From positions 1-64,000 of the forward strand of contig PABA01000155.1 in assembly GCA_002699025.1 (NCBI GenBank): 64,000 nucleotides of DNA. The letters run 5' to 3'. The translations under genes and the position numbers were made by a program. The notes beneath the pieces were generated by a model that saw only the letters and a program-made list of their open reading frames with translations, was not told the origin of the DNA and did not search any database. The DNA comes from Sandaracinus sp. (GTDB lineage Bacteria; Myxococcota_A; Polyangia; Polyangiales; Houyiibacteriaceae). This document shows positions 18,801 through 29,037 of the stretch, in pieces (positions within the stretch are counted from its first letter, which is position 1; each line of letters begins with the position of its first letter).

Positions 18801-21800
18801 GTTCATCCCCGCGCGTGCGGGGGAGCCCTCAGCCACACGCCCGGAGAGGAGGCGCACCACGGTTCATCCCCGCGCGTGCGGGGGAGCCCGCCGGGCACGG
18901 ACGACCGGGGACACGCTCACCGGTTCATCCCCGCGCGTGCGGGGGAGCCCAGCCGCGGTCGGGGCCCGGCCCCTGCGACTCGGGTTCATCCCCGCGCGTG
19001 CGGGGGAGCCGGCGACGACGCCGCGTTGCGCACGTACCTCCTTGGTTCATCCCCGCGCGTGCGGGGGAGCCGGGATGAGCAGCATCCGCACCGTGACCTT
19101 CCCCGGTTCATCCCCGCGCGTGCGGGGGAGCCGGCGATAGCTCGCCGGTCGCGTTGGACCGCGCGGGTTCATCCCCGCGCGTGCGGGGGAGCCCACGTCA
19201 CCGAATTCCTCAGTCGTGCTCTCGACGGTTCATCCCCGCGCGTGCGGGGGAGCCGGTAACCGGGTCACAGAACGGCACCGGAGCACCGGTTCATCCCCGC
19301 GCGTGCGGGGGAGCCTCGCTCTCAGATTTCCGGACGGCACACCCCGAGGGTTCATCCCCGCGCGTGCGGGGGAGCCCCCGAGCTGCCCCACTGGACCGTG
19401 TACGTCAGGGGTTCATCCCCGCGCGTGCGGGGGAGCCGCTCCGCCGCGGACGACCCAGACCTTGACGTGTGGTTCATCCCCGCGCGTGCGGGGGAGCCCG
19501 GCCCGGATTGAAGGCACGCCGCATGGCCAGGGGTTCATCCCCGCGCGTGCGGGGGAGCCGCTAACCGAGGCGACCGGGCAACCGAAGGATGCGGTTCATC
19601 CCCGCGCGTGCGGGGGAGCCGCGCGATGCGTGCGGGGCCGGGACCCCGTGGTCGGTTCATCCCCGCGCGTGCGGGGGAGCCACGATGCGAATGCAGGCTG
19701 AGAAGCTCGAGTCGGGTTCATCCCCGCGCGTGCGGGGGAGCCGGCCTACCTCGCCAGCCTCTACGGCGTCTGACGGGTTCATCCCCGCGCGTGCGGGGGA
19801 GCCTACGACGACTGCCTGGCCATGGCGGCGGTCCACGGTTCATCCCCGCGCGTGCGGGGGAGCCATGTCGGAGCGCCGCCGCAGCTCCTCGTGTAGCGGT
19901 TCATCCCCGCGCGTGCGGGGGAGCCACGGGGTGGCTGAAGCTCGCGGGACTCCAGGGCGGTTCATCCCCGCGCGTGCGGGGGAGCCGGACGCCGGACGAA
20001 CGTGAACTCCGGTGACTCGGGTTCATCCCCGCGCGTGCGGGGGAGCCTCTGCGTCTGGGAGGTGCGGCAGACGTGGCGCCGGTTCATCCCCGCGCGTGCG
20101 GGGGAGCCGTCCGTAGGTCGCCTCGGCCGTCTCGCGACGGGGGTTCATCCCCGCGCGTGCGGGGGAGCCATGAGGTCGGCGATCTTGTTCACGTCGGCGT
20201 CGGGTTCATCCCCGCGCGTGCGGGGGAGCCTTCCGCCTGCATTGCGCCGCCGCCGAGACCTACGGTTCATCCCCGCGCGTGCGGGGGAGCCGCGCGCCTC
20301 TTCGACGCCAGCTCGACGCGCACCGGTTCATCCCCGCGCGTGCGGGGGAGCCCCTCGTGGCTGCTGCCGTCCGTCATCAGCGATGGGTTCATCCCCGCGC
20401 GTGCGGGGGAGCCCAGCTCCGCACCGTCTACAGCGACGGCCCTGGCGGTTCATCCCCGCGCGTGCGGGGGAGCCGCGGAGGGCGTCGGCGAGGTCGGTGC
20501 CTTGGATGGGTTCATCCCCGCGCGTGCGGGGGAGCCGGAGACACCATCGACGAGACCACGGTGCTCGGCGGTTCATCCCCGCGCGTGCGGGGGAGCCCCC
20601 GTCGGCGTGGGCGATCACGTGCTCCTGATCGGTTCATCCCCGCGCGTGCGGGGGAGCCGCCGACGCGACCGTGTAGACCGGCTTGGTCTGCGGTTCATCC
20701 CCGCGCGTGCGGGGGAGCCGTGCGGGTGGAGTGGGGAGCCGCCGGCGGCCGCGGTTCATCCCCGCGCGTGCGGGGGAGCCCGTGGTGGTTGAGCTGCGGG
20801 CTCTCCACCTGGGGGTTCATCCCCGCGCGTGCGGGGGAGCCCCCAGCCAGGTCGTCCTCGGGTCCATGCAGACCGGTTCATCCCCGCGCGTGCGGGGGAG
20901 CCCACGGCGCCACGCTGGCGGAGGTTGGCGCGTGGGGTTCATCCCCGCGCGTGCGGGGGAGCCGTGGCGTGACGTCGACGACCGTCCGCGATTGGAGGTT
21001 CATCCCCGCGCGTGCGGGGGAGCCGGTCGTACTCCCGCCGGGGGATCGCCAGGATCCGGTTCATCCCCGCGCGTGCGGGGGAGCCCACGGCGCTCGTGGC
21101 GGAGATCCACGAGCAGGGGGTTCATCCCCGCGCGTGCGGGGGAGCCCGTGGGGGATCACGACGGAGCGCGTGTCGACCAGGTTCATCCCCGCGCGTGCGG
21201 GGGAGCCTCGTCGGTCAGTTCGGTCATGGGTTCTTCCTTCGGTTCATCCCCGCGCGTGCGGGGGAGCCCTGGGGCTGCCCTTCGACGAGGCGATTCGCTA
21301 CGGTTCATCCCCGCGCGTGCGGGGGAGCCGGTCTTGTGGTCCTGGACGACCGGGATCCCGTCGGTTCATCCCCGCGCGTGCGGGGGAGCCGAATGCCCGA
21401 TCTGCCGACCCGATCACAACTCTGGTTCATCCCCGCGCGTGCGGGGGAGCCTCGTCTTGGTGCGCCAGGCTGAACTCGACCGCAGGTTCATCCCCGCGCG
21501 TGCGGGGGAGCCCAGGTCGCGTACCGCGCGCAGCAGGTCGACCCCGGTTCATCCCCGCGCGTGCGGGGGAGCCAGAACCAAGCCCAGCGCAATCAATAGA
21601 AGCAGCGGTTCATCCCCGCGCGTGCGGGGGAGCCAAGCGATTATCACGCTCGACCGCGATTTGCCGAGGTTCATCCCCGCGCGTGCGGGGGAGCCCTTAT
21701 CGGCTAGGACAATAGAACGATTGACTAGGGTTCATCCCCGCGCGTGCGGGGGAGCCGAAGGAGGGCCCAGCATGACCTATCCAGCGCCAGGTTCATCCCC

Positions 21801-24501
21801 GCGCGTGCGGGGGAGCCTTGTTCGGGACAAAAACGACGCTACGTGTCGCAGGTTCATCCCCGCGCGTGCGGGGGAGCCTCCGCGGTGCTCTCCGCGGTGG
21901 TGCAGAACCCCGGTTCATCCCCGCGCGTGCGGGGGAGCCGCGCGCTTCGCCGCCATCTTCGCCTTGTCCAGCGGTTCATCCCCGCGCGTGCGGGGGAGCC
22001 GCCGGACCCTGCTTTCCGCCGCTCACTGGCAGCGGTTCATCCCCGCGCGTGCGGGGGAGCCCGCGGCCGGTACAGGCACCACGCGCAGGATATCGGTTCA
22101 TCCCCGCGCGTGCGGGGGAGCCACGCTGCGTCATGAGCAGCCCTCCTCGTCCCCGGGTTCATCCCCGCGCGTGCGGGGGAGCCTATCTGCGGGGCCTGTT
22201 CAACGTCGCGGATGACGGTTCATCCCCGCGCGTGCGGGGGAGCCAGCCTCGTCCCGTAGGCGAGAGAGTCCTCTTCGGGTTCATCCCCGCGCGTGCGGGG
22301 GAGCCGCCCGAGCCATAGCCAAAGCCGGTACGTCTCGCGGTTCATCCCCGCGCGTGCGGGGGAGCCACGCCCGAAGAGCTTCACGTGCACCTTTCGCACG
22401 GTTCATCCCCGCGCGTGCGGGGGAGCCAGCGACGTCGAGCGAGAGACGCTCTGGCGTGTCGGTTCATCCCCGCGCGTGCGGGGGAGCCGGCCGAGGCGGA
22501 GGACCTCGATCGGCTGGTCGCGGTTCATCCCCGCGCGTGCGGGGGAGCCGGGAGCACCTGGCGCCCGCGGCCGGCGAGCCAGGGTTCATCCCCGCGCGTG
22601 CGGGGGAGCCGTCGGCGTGCTCCGGGTACACGAACCACGTGGCGGTTCATCCCCGCGCGTGCGGGGGAGCCTCCGCGCGCCGCTTCCGCAGCGCGATGAG
22701 GTGCGGTTCATCCCCGCGCGTGCGGGGGAGCCTCAACCTCACGCCTCCGGCTCCGGCTCCCATGCGGTTCATCCCCGCGCGTGCGGGGGAGCCGACGACG
22801 CGGCCGAGCGCTTGAAGACGGCCGCCGGTTCATCCCCGCGCGTGCGGGGGAGCCGACGGTGGGCTCGCTGCTCATGTGCTTCCTCAGGGTTCATCCCCGC
22901 GCGTGCGGGGGAGCCTCGAGGACCGCGGTGACGGTCACGGCGCGCTGCGGTTCATCCCCGCGCGTGCGGGGGAGCCGTGGCGCGGCCTGTAGCCGCCCCG
23001 CTGGTGATGGGTTCATCCCCGCGCGTGCGGGGGAGCCGCAGAGAACGGCGTGGTGCTCTTGACGTCGACGGGTTCATCCCCGCGCGTGCGGGGGAGCCCC
23101 CGAGGTCGCGGAGCTGGTGATCGCCCAGGAGGGTTCATCCCCGCGCGTGCGGGGGAGCCGGGAACCGCGCTGGCGGTGCGCGGATCGTGATGGGTTCATC
23201 CCCGCGCGTGCGGGGGAGCCTGGATCCGGCGTCTCGCCGACGACCTCGGCGTCGGTTCATCCCCGCGCGTGCGGGGGAGCCCTGCACCAGGTCAAGAACA
23301 TCTTGTGGTACGAGGGTTCATCCCCGCGCGTGCGGGGGAGCCCGCTGTCGTATGCCGCGGCGACCTCCGTGACGCGGTTCATCCCCGCGCGTGCGGGGGA
23401 GCCGTACGCCACCGCATACCGCATGTCGCGAATCGCGGTTCATCCCCGCGCGTGCGGGGGAGCCGTGATGCGCCTTCGGTGGGTAGGGTGAAGTCGCGGT
23501 TCATCCCCGCGCGTGCGGGGGAGCCGCGCAGGCGCTCGATACGCTCATCCAGCGTGGCGGTTCATCCCCGCGCGTGCGGGGGAGCCGGACAGGCTGAGTC
23601 GTGCGTCATGCGCGCTCACGGTTCATCCCCGCGCGTGCGGGGGAGCCTGACTTCCATTGCTTCCTCCTCATGCGGCCGCCGGTTCATCCCCGCGCGTGCG
23701 GGGGAGCCTCGGCGCCGCCGCCGCCCGCGCCGTCGAGCTTGGGTTCATCCCCGCGCGTGCGGGGGAGCCCGCGAGATCGACCCTTCCGCCCTCGAGGACG
23801 AGGGTTCATCCCCGCGCGTGCGGGGGAGCCGACCTCTGCGAAGCTGACCATCACTCACCGTCCGGTTCATCCCCGCGCGTGCGGGGGAGCCGCACTCGGG
23901 GGAGGGGGTACCGTCGGCCCCCCTGGTTCATCCCCGCGCGTGCGGGGGAGCCACCTCCCGGTGCCGGATCTGCGTGAACTGCGAGGGTTCATCCCCGCGC
24001 GTGCGGGGGAGCCATTTTCTCCATGACCCGATCCACGCCGGACACGGGTTCATCCCCGCGCGTGCGGGGGAGCCTAGCGAAGTCGCTGGGTGAGCGACCG
24101 AATCACCGGTTCATCCCCGCGCGTGCGGGGGAGCCGCGGCGCGATGGCTCGCGAGTCGCCTGAAGAGCGGTTCATCCCCGCGCGTGCGGGGGAGCCCACG
24201 AGACGCGCCAACGGTCGAGGCGGGGCACCGGTTCATCCCCGCGCGTGCGGGGGAGCCTACCAGGCCACCGTCTTCGACGCGCCGACGCTGGGTTCATCCC
24301 CGCGCGTGCGGGGGAGCCGCGGCCCCGCGGCCTCTGGTGCGAGAGTAGCGGGGTTCATCCCCGCGCGTGCGGGGGAGCCGGCAGGGGTGAACGGGGAGCC
24401 CGCGCGCGGTGGGGTTCATCCCCGCGCGTGCGGGGGAGCCTCCGTCCGTCGCCGGCGAGCGGACGGCTCCATCGGTTCATCCCCGCGCGTGCGGGGGAGC
24501 C
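12783..24501 (-). CRISPR. Type I-E CRISPR array, 192 repeats and 191 spacers
   Basis: The 28-bp repeat (on the plus strand it begins GGTTCATCCCC and ends GCGGGGGAGCC) recurs with a strict 61-bp period and 33-bp spacers. I followed every repeat end from 12810 to 24501. The total of 11,691 bp equals 191 x 61 plus 40, and the excess is accounted for by a 38-bp spacer (12933-12970), a repeat with one extra G (ending 17086), a 66-bp spacer (18185-18250) and a 34-bp spacer (20475-20508). Read on the minus strand the repeat is a standard I-E repeat with a CCCCGC/GCGGGG stem and a handle ATGAACC. The leader is therefore at 24502 next to cas2, and the degenerate terminal repeat at 12783-12810 is the old end. 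Single-base repeat variants occur at about 14254, 14503 and 15594. Confidence 0.98.
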
Positions 24502-24556
24502 TCTGTGACAGGATGGCTCGATTCCATCGCGTTCGTATTCGGTTGTCAACGAGCCG
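24502..24556 (-). promoter_or_regulatory. CRISPR leader with pre-crRNA promoter
   Basis: Only 55 bp separate the cas2 stop from the first repeat. On the minus strand they contain a perfect -35 box TTGACA (24549-24544), a 17-bp spacer and a -10-like TGGAAT (24526-24521). That would start transcription near 24514, about 12 nt before the first repeat. The stretch is less GC-rich than its surroundings. The 11-mer GGATGGCTCGA at 24511-24521 also occurs in the palindrome upstream of cas8e. Confidence 0.7.
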
Positions 24557-24904
24557 TCAGAACGGAGTGTCTTCGTCCGCGTCTCGGGCCAGCTGGAAGC
24601 GTTCGTCCTGCGTCAGGTCGGTACGTGCGAGGTACACGCCGTCGTGCTCGACCAGCTCGTACGGAGGTCCGCCGAGCACGCGGATCTCCTGACCCCCCGG
24701 CAGCTTCCGGTCGGGCCAGGTCATGACGAGCCCCTGGTCCGCGGTCAGCTCGCTGCACCACCCCCGAAGGACCCTCCACACCCGCTCCCGCACGGACGCG
24801 CTCATGCGCGGCGCCGTGTAGACGCCCGGCGCGACCTCGCACATCACCGAGGCGAGGAAGCCTCGCACCCGCGGGGCCACGTTCCGCGTCGCCACGACGG
24901 TCAT
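24557..24904 (-). CDS. cas2: CRISPR-associated endoribonuclease-fold protein Cas2, type I-E
   Basis: A 115-residue Cas2 of the I-E (CasF/TIGR01873-like) type: MTVVATRNVAPRVRGFLASV, VAPGVYTAPRMSASVRERVW, then GLVMTWPDRKLPGGQEIRVLGG. It would form the central dimer of the Cas1-Cas2 integrase that inserts new spacers at the leader end, 55 bp downstream. Its ATG overlaps the cas1 stop (ATGA), so translation is coupled. It is the last gene of the operon before the leader. The tail after residue 94 (DLTQDERFQLARDADEDTPF) is longer and more acidic than in the E. coli protein. Confidence 0.95.
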   Translation of the reverse strand: MTVVATRNVAPRVRGFLASVMCEVAPGVYTAPRMSASVRERVWRVLRGWCSELTADQGLVMTWPDRKLPGGQEIRVLGGPPYELVEHDGVYLARTDLTQDERFQLARDADEDTPF

Positions 24905-25794
24905 GGGCACGATGTCGCACCACCCTCTTCGTCTTCCTCGGAATCGAAGAGGTCCTTGATGCGGTCGATCATCGTCGCGACGACCTTCTGCTTCCGCAGC
25001 GTTCGGCCGGCATGATGGCGCACGACCCTCTCGAGGGGCCGGTCTCCCCGCCTCGCCTTCACGGCACCGAACGCGATCGGCAACGTGATGCTGTCCCGGA
25101 ACAGATCGGCGATGTCGAGCGCCAACGCGATCGCCGACTCTTCGTGGATGAACCCGAGCTGGGGGATGGTTCCGGAGACGGCCACGGCGACCTGCGCCGC
25201 CGCCACCACGGCGGCCGACGCGTGGTTGATGGCCTGGTTGGGCACGTCCGCGGCCATCGGCTTCGCCCGGTCGTAGCGCCGCCCGTGCCAGGTGATGCCG
25301 AACTCCCGAGCGATGCGCTTGTAGTTCTCCTTGGCGCGCGCCCCCTCCATCCCCCGGAGCACGGCCATCTCCGCATCGGGAAAGAGCTCGCCGAGACGAA
25401 ACGCGTACATGCGGCGCGCCACATAGGTACGCGTGTCCATCGCGGCCCAGAGCCGCGCCTGCCGGCGGGCCCGCGTGGAGCGGTCCGGCCCGAGCGGGAG
25501 CACGGTCGCGTAGAAGCGGACACCGCCCTCCCCCGCTGCCACGAGCGCCACGCCGTGCGATGCGCAGAGCCGTAGAACATCGTGGGTCACGGTCATCCCG
25601 GGCTGCAGCACGATCGCCGATGCCATCTGGTACGGAACCAGATAGGACCCCGCCTCGAGGTCCGCGTTGCCGGCCGTGACGAACTTCAGCGTGCCCCCCT
25701 CGACCACGAGTCGCCCCCGACCGAACCACAAGACGCCGTGTCGATCGGCCTGGGGCACGTCGGCGCTCTCGAGCCCGAGGCGGCCCTTCAGCAT
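24901..25794 (-). CDS. cas1: CRISPR-associated integrase Cas1, type I-E
   Basis: A 297-residue spacer integrase. Counting from MLKGRLGLES, the three metal ligands fall at E150 (GMEGARAKENYK), H217 (GFIHEES) and D230 (DIADLFRD). The spacing of 67 and 13 residues is the same as in E. coli Cas1 (E141, H208, D221), so it should be active. The ATG lies one base after the cas6e stop, and the end overlaps cas2 by 4 bp. A longer in-frame start inside cas6e is unlikely. It works with Cas2 at the leader-proximal repeat. Confidence 0.97.
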   Translation of the reverse strand: MLKGRLGLESADVPQADRHGVLWFGRGRLVVEGGTLKFVTAGNADLEAGSYLVPYQMASAIVLQPGMTVTHDVLRLCASHGVALVAAGEGGVRFYATVLPLGPDRSTRARRQARLWAAMDTRTYVARRMYAFRLGELFPDAEMAVLRGMEGARAKENYKRIAREFGITWHGRRYDRAKPMAADVPNQAINHASAAVVAAAQVAVAVSGTIPQLGFIHEESAIALALDIADLFRDSITLPIAFGAVKARRGDRPLERVVRHHAGRTLRKQKVVATMIDRIKDLFDSEEDEEGGATSCP

Positions 25795-25795
25795 C

Positions 25796-26608
25796 TCAGA
25801 CGGCGCTCCCCACCCGGAGCATCCCGAACCCGAACGCCCGATGGCGGCCGAGGCCACGGGCGAGCAGCGCCGTGAAGGCGCCTGGGTCCTCGACTTTCAA
25901 GCTGCCCACGAGGAGCGCGTCCGGCCGCTCGATCCGCCCGCCACCGCGACGGTGCATGCGAGCCCGTCGGAACGACTCCAAGTGGAGCGATCCGTCCACC
26001 AAGCTCGCGGCAGGCGGCCCATCCTTCTCCCGCTCTCCCCCGGCCTGGAGCTCGCGGGCCAGCCACTCGCCATAGACCCGCTCCCGATCCGTCCACTCCC
26101 AGGCACTGCGGGCGAAGGGCTCCTCGAAGCGCGGCGGCTGCTCCGTCCACTCCTCGAATCGAGCCGCCAGCCAGGCGTCGACCTCCCGCGAGCGGGCACG
26201 GCCCTTCCCGTCCCGGCGTGGCTCGGCGCGACCGGCTCGCTTCGTACGGGTGACGGGGCACACACGAGCGCGGAAGCGGAGCTCGGTCCCGGCGGCGAAG
26301 GCGGGCATCGAGCGGGTCGCGAGCTCGAGGACGAGCTCCTCGCCCCGCGGACCCAGCGCGTCACGCAGCTCTCCCTCGTGACAACGGGAGTACCCGAGCA
26401 CGAAGAGCGTCCCTTCGTCGCTGCCCCGCCCGAAGGTGTCGTCGAGACAGAAGCTATCGAGAGGGATCTCGGGCTTGGCCTCGGGGGAGGCCGCGAAGGC
26501 CGCCGACAGCCCGGCGTGAAGCAGGTATCCCTCGTCCCAAGCCCCGCGCCGCACGGTGCGAGCGAGCGCGCGCCGATCCATGGCGAGCCGTACCAGGTGC
26601 AGCTTCAT
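25796..26608 (-). CDS. cas6e: crRNA-processing endoribonuclease Cas6e (CasE/Cse3)
   Basis: A 270-residue RAMP-fold RNase that cuts each repeat 3' of its hairpin and stays bound in Cascade. The likely catalytic histidine is H31 in GYLLHAGLSAAF, matching the conserved N-terminal histidine of the family (H20 in E. coli). The glycine-rich loop typical of the second ferredoxin fold is at the C-terminus (GLGRHRAFGFGML). Its start overlaps the cas5e stop (ATGA). It is longer than the E. coli protein (about 200 residues) because of a charged insert around residues 125-205. Confidence 0.95.
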   Translation of the reverse strand: MKLHLVRLAMDRRALARTVRRGAWDEGYLLHAGLSAAFAASPEAKPEIPLDSFCLDDTFGRGSDEGTLFVLGYSRCHEGELRDALGPRGEELVLELATRSMPAFAAGTELRFRARVCPVTRTKRAGRAEPRRDGKGRARSREVDAWLAARFEEWTEQPPRFEEPFARSAWEWTDRERVYGEWLARELQAGGEREKDGPPAASLVDGSLHLESFRRARMHRRGGGRIERPDALLVGSLKVEDPGAFTALLARGLGRHRAFGFGMLRVGSAV

Positions 26609-27321
26609 CGTGCGCCTCCCTGGGTCGAGCCTCGCGCCGCGGGGGGGTCGACGGAGATCGCCTTCACGTAGCGACGACCATGGCGTCGTCGGCCCGGACG
26701 GAACGAGAGCGGAACGTCATCGCGCGGGTCGCCCTCGCTCGGGCCGCACTCGACCACCACGCGAAGGGCCTCATCGGCCGGCGTCGCGCTCCCCTCATCC
26801 GCGCCGAAGGGCAAGAGACGGGGGAGCGATGTCAGCACCTCCGCGGGCTCCCCGTCGTGGACGCCGTGGAAGACCGGCGCGGAGGGGGGACAGGCCCGGC
26901 GACCCAGAAAGAGCGGCCAGCGCGGATCGCGAAGCGCCTCGCCGATCTCCTCGATCCGTTCTTCTTCACCGCCCAGCGCCGCGAGGAAGATGGCTCCCTC
27001 CAAGTAGAAGCGCTCGCTCACGACGGCCTGACCCTTCTTGATCCCGAACACCGAGTAGCTCGAGTCACCGCGGAACGTCCCTCCCCCAGAGGTGTGGTAG
27101 TCGCGCAGGAGCGAACCGGGCCGGTCCACACGGACCGCGAACGTCAGCTCGCCGAGCGAGCGAACGGCCTCGTCATCGGACCGCTCGACGCCCAGAGCCG
27201 CCCCGACGAGACCGATGACGCCGCTCTTGCTCGGCTCGCGGTCGGTCCCGCGAATCCCGTGCTTGCTCTGGGTGGCCCAGGATTGAAGGGGCCCTTCGAG
27301 GCGGAGCGCGACGGACTTCAC
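26605..27321 (-). CDS. cas5e: Cascade subunit Cas5e (CasD)
   Basis: A 238-residue RAMP protein that caps the 5' handle of the crRNA in Cascade. It begins with the family signature VALRLEGPLQSWATQSKHG and has the conserved stretch PSKSGVIGLVGAALGV, then DYHTSGGG and the thumb region. The start is a GTG at 27321 that overlaps the cas7e stop (GTGA), so no spacing is left for an independent promoter. It ends in ATGA overlap with cas6e. Confidence 0.95.
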   Translation of the reverse strand: MKSVALRLEGPLQSWATQSKHGIRGTDREPSKSGVIGLVGAALGVERSDDEAVRSLGELTFAVRVDRPGSLLRDYHTSGGGTFRGDSSYSVFGIKKGQAVVSERFYLEGAIFLAALGGEEERIEEIGEALRDPRWPLFLGRRACPPSAPVFHGVHDGEPAEVLTSLPRLLPFGADEGSATPADEALRVVVECGPSEGDPRDDVPLSFRPGRRRHGRRYVKAISVDPPAARGSTQGGAR

Positions 27322-28502
27322 GCCAACGCCCCGGCGACCCGGTCGAAGAAGCCCGCCGGATCCGCCTGTCGCTCGACTCCCTCGAGGTCGCCGAGCGGGC
27401 GATCGGCGTAGCTGACGACGTCCAGCCCCTCGCCCATCCAGCCACGCATGCGCTGGAAGTACGCCTCGATCTGCGCGATGGAGGCGTCGACGAGGTCGTC
27501 GCCCTTCCGAGGCCGCGCCGGCCGGAGGAAGGCGTTGGAGAGGGAGACGGGCTGCCCCGAGGGCCGCACCACGGCCAGCACGTAGCTCGGGGGGTTGTGC
27601 GCGGCCATCGAGTTCTGCTTGGCGGTCGGGATGGCGCTCACGAAGGCGCGCACGAACGCCGCCGCGGTCTTCGCCGTGAGCTCCTCTTCGCCATCCAGGT
27701 TGGCCCCCAGCGCGGCCACGTCCAGGACGGCGTACCGGTAGAAGCAGGACGAGTTGAACTGGATCGTCCCCATCATGTCGGAGCCGGCGTTGTCTTCCGC
27801 CTTGAAGTCGTCCACCGCGGTGTAGAAGTCGAACTCCATCTCCATGGCGTGCGTGGAGATCGCGTGGGCGACCTGGCAGGAAGCCTCGACGTTCCACTGG
27901 GGGGCGTCGGCGATCATGCGACCGAAGAGCGCCAGGTCGGCGCAACCCCGCGCGCTCGCCAAGAGCTGCTCCACCTCGCGACGGATCTCCTTCGGGTACC
28001 CCTTCTTCGCGGCCGCCTTGGCCTTCTTCCGGTCGCCGCTGGCCTGCGCCTCGGCGAGGTCGCTCAGCTCGTCGCGGTGTTCCCAGAGGAGCGAAGCGAG
28101 GGCACCGATGATGCGCCGCGGCACGAAGAGCAGGTACTCGGTCTTCCAGGCGTCGTAGTCGAAGGACTCGTCGTCGCCCTTCTTCTTGCTCTTGGCCCGC
28201 TTCAGGCCTGCCCCTTCCAGCGCTCCCATGGCGAGGTGGAAGGCCTGCGCCTCGTCCATCTCGTGGTCCGCCTGGAGGCGCTCGGCGACCTGCTGGGCGA
28301 GGCGCTTCGTCCGCGCTGCGAGGTTCTCTTCGGGCAGCAGACCGTCGAGGGCGAACCGATCGCGGGTCGCGCGCTTCTGGCACTGGCTCGAGATGCGGGC
28401 CCGCCGATAGCCCCCGAAGCTGCAGTCCTTGGGCGCACCGGTGTCGTCCCGGTTCAGGTTGGAGGGCGCGAAATTCTGGAGGATGTGGAGCTCGATCTTC
28501 AT
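27318..28502 (-). CDS. cas7e: Cascade backbone subunit Cas7e (CasC)
   Basis: A 394-residue backbone protein, six copies of which coat the crRNA in I-E Cascade. It begins IELHILQNFAPSNLNRDDTG and GGYRRARISSQCQKRA, the classical Cas7e N-terminus, and contains FNSSCFYRYAVLDV and NSMAAHNPPSYVLAV near the middle and end. In known structures the Cas7 thumb breaks guide-target pairing every sixth base, which matters for the pseudo-spacer found upstream. It follows cas11 after 28 bp with a GAGAGAG ribosome site. Confidence 0.96.
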   Translation of the reverse strand: MKIELHILQNFAPSNLNRDDTGAPKDCSFGGYRRARISSQCQKRATRDRFALDGLLPEENLAARTKRLAQQVAERLQADHEMDEAQAFHLAMGALEGAGLKRAKSKKKGDDESFDYDAWKTEYLLFVPRRIIGALASLLWEHRDELSDLAEAQASGDRKKAKAAAKKGYPKEIRREVEQLLASARGCADLALFGRMIADAPQWNVEASCQVAHAISTHAMEMEFDFYTAVDDFKAEDNAGSDMMGTIQFNSSCFYRYAVLDVAALGANLDGEEELTAKTAAAFVRAFVSAIPTAKQNSMAAHNPPSYVLAVVRPSGQPVSLSNAFLRPARPRKGDDLVDASIAQIEAYFQRMRGWMGEGLDVVSYADRPLGDLEGVERQADPAGFFDRVAGALA

Positions 28503-28530
28503 GGTCTCTCTCGATGCGAAGGGGTCGTGG

Positions 28531-29037
28531 CTAGGAGGTCGGCGTGGAGGGGTCGGTGTCGGCTTCGCTGGGCGCGGTCGCGCCCCAGAACTGACGAGCC
28601 CAACGGCGCTGCGTGCGCCCGCCGCCCCAGAAGCGGAGGTCGCGATAGAGGGCGTGCCAGTCGATGGGCTCGTTCTCGCCGGCGAGGAGGGCGACGAGGT
28701 GCCGGAGGTGGTGCGGCAGGTCGGCCCGATCGGCGGCCAGAAGCGCCATGAATCGGTCCTCGATCCCCGCCCCCTCCCGCTTCGCGTCGATCACGCGCAG
28801 CATCCGCGCGAAGGGCGTCGCCCCGGAACGGGGGTGCAGCGCGAAGAGCGCAGCGACCAGCACGGCGAGGTCTTCATCGGCCTCACGCCCCGTGTGCACG
28901 AAGGGCATCACGATGCGAAGGGCGTCCCACTGACGGTCCGCTCGCAGGCCGGATCGAAGCGCGGCCAGCGTGGCGCGGTCGTTGCGCTCGGCGAGGCCCT
29001 GGACGTATTCGATGAGGGGTTCGGGGGAGTCGTTCAT
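28531..29037 (-). CDS. cas11e: Cascade small subunit Cas11e (CasB/Cse2)
   Basis: A 168-residue, almost entirely helical protein with the Cse2 pattern (RNDRATLAALRSGL, then FALHPRSG...FARMLRVIDAK...GIEDRFMALLAADRADLPHHL RHLVALL, in pieces). Two copies line the belly of Cascade and hold the displaced strand. The ATG at 29037 overlaps the cas8e stop (ATGA). A longer open frame continues upstream inside cas8e but is only a shadow. Confidence 0.92.
   Translation of the reverse strand: MNDSPEPLIEYVQGLAERNDRATLAALRSGLRADRQWDALRIVMPFVHTGREADEDLAVLVAALFALHPRSGATPFARMLRVIDAKREGAGIEDRFMALLAADRADLPHHLRHLVALLAGENEPIDWHALYRDLRFWGGGRTQRRWARQFWGATAPSEADTDPSTPTS

Noticed and set aside
14725-19140. A 1471-codon open frame inside the array with repeating GSSPRVRGS, FIPARAGEP and VHPRACGGA
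   Set aside because: It is the translation of the CRISPR repeat. The 61-bp period shifts the frame by one each time, so the three peptides rotate, and the repeat has no stop codons. The same explains all other open frames between 12.8 and 24.5 kb.
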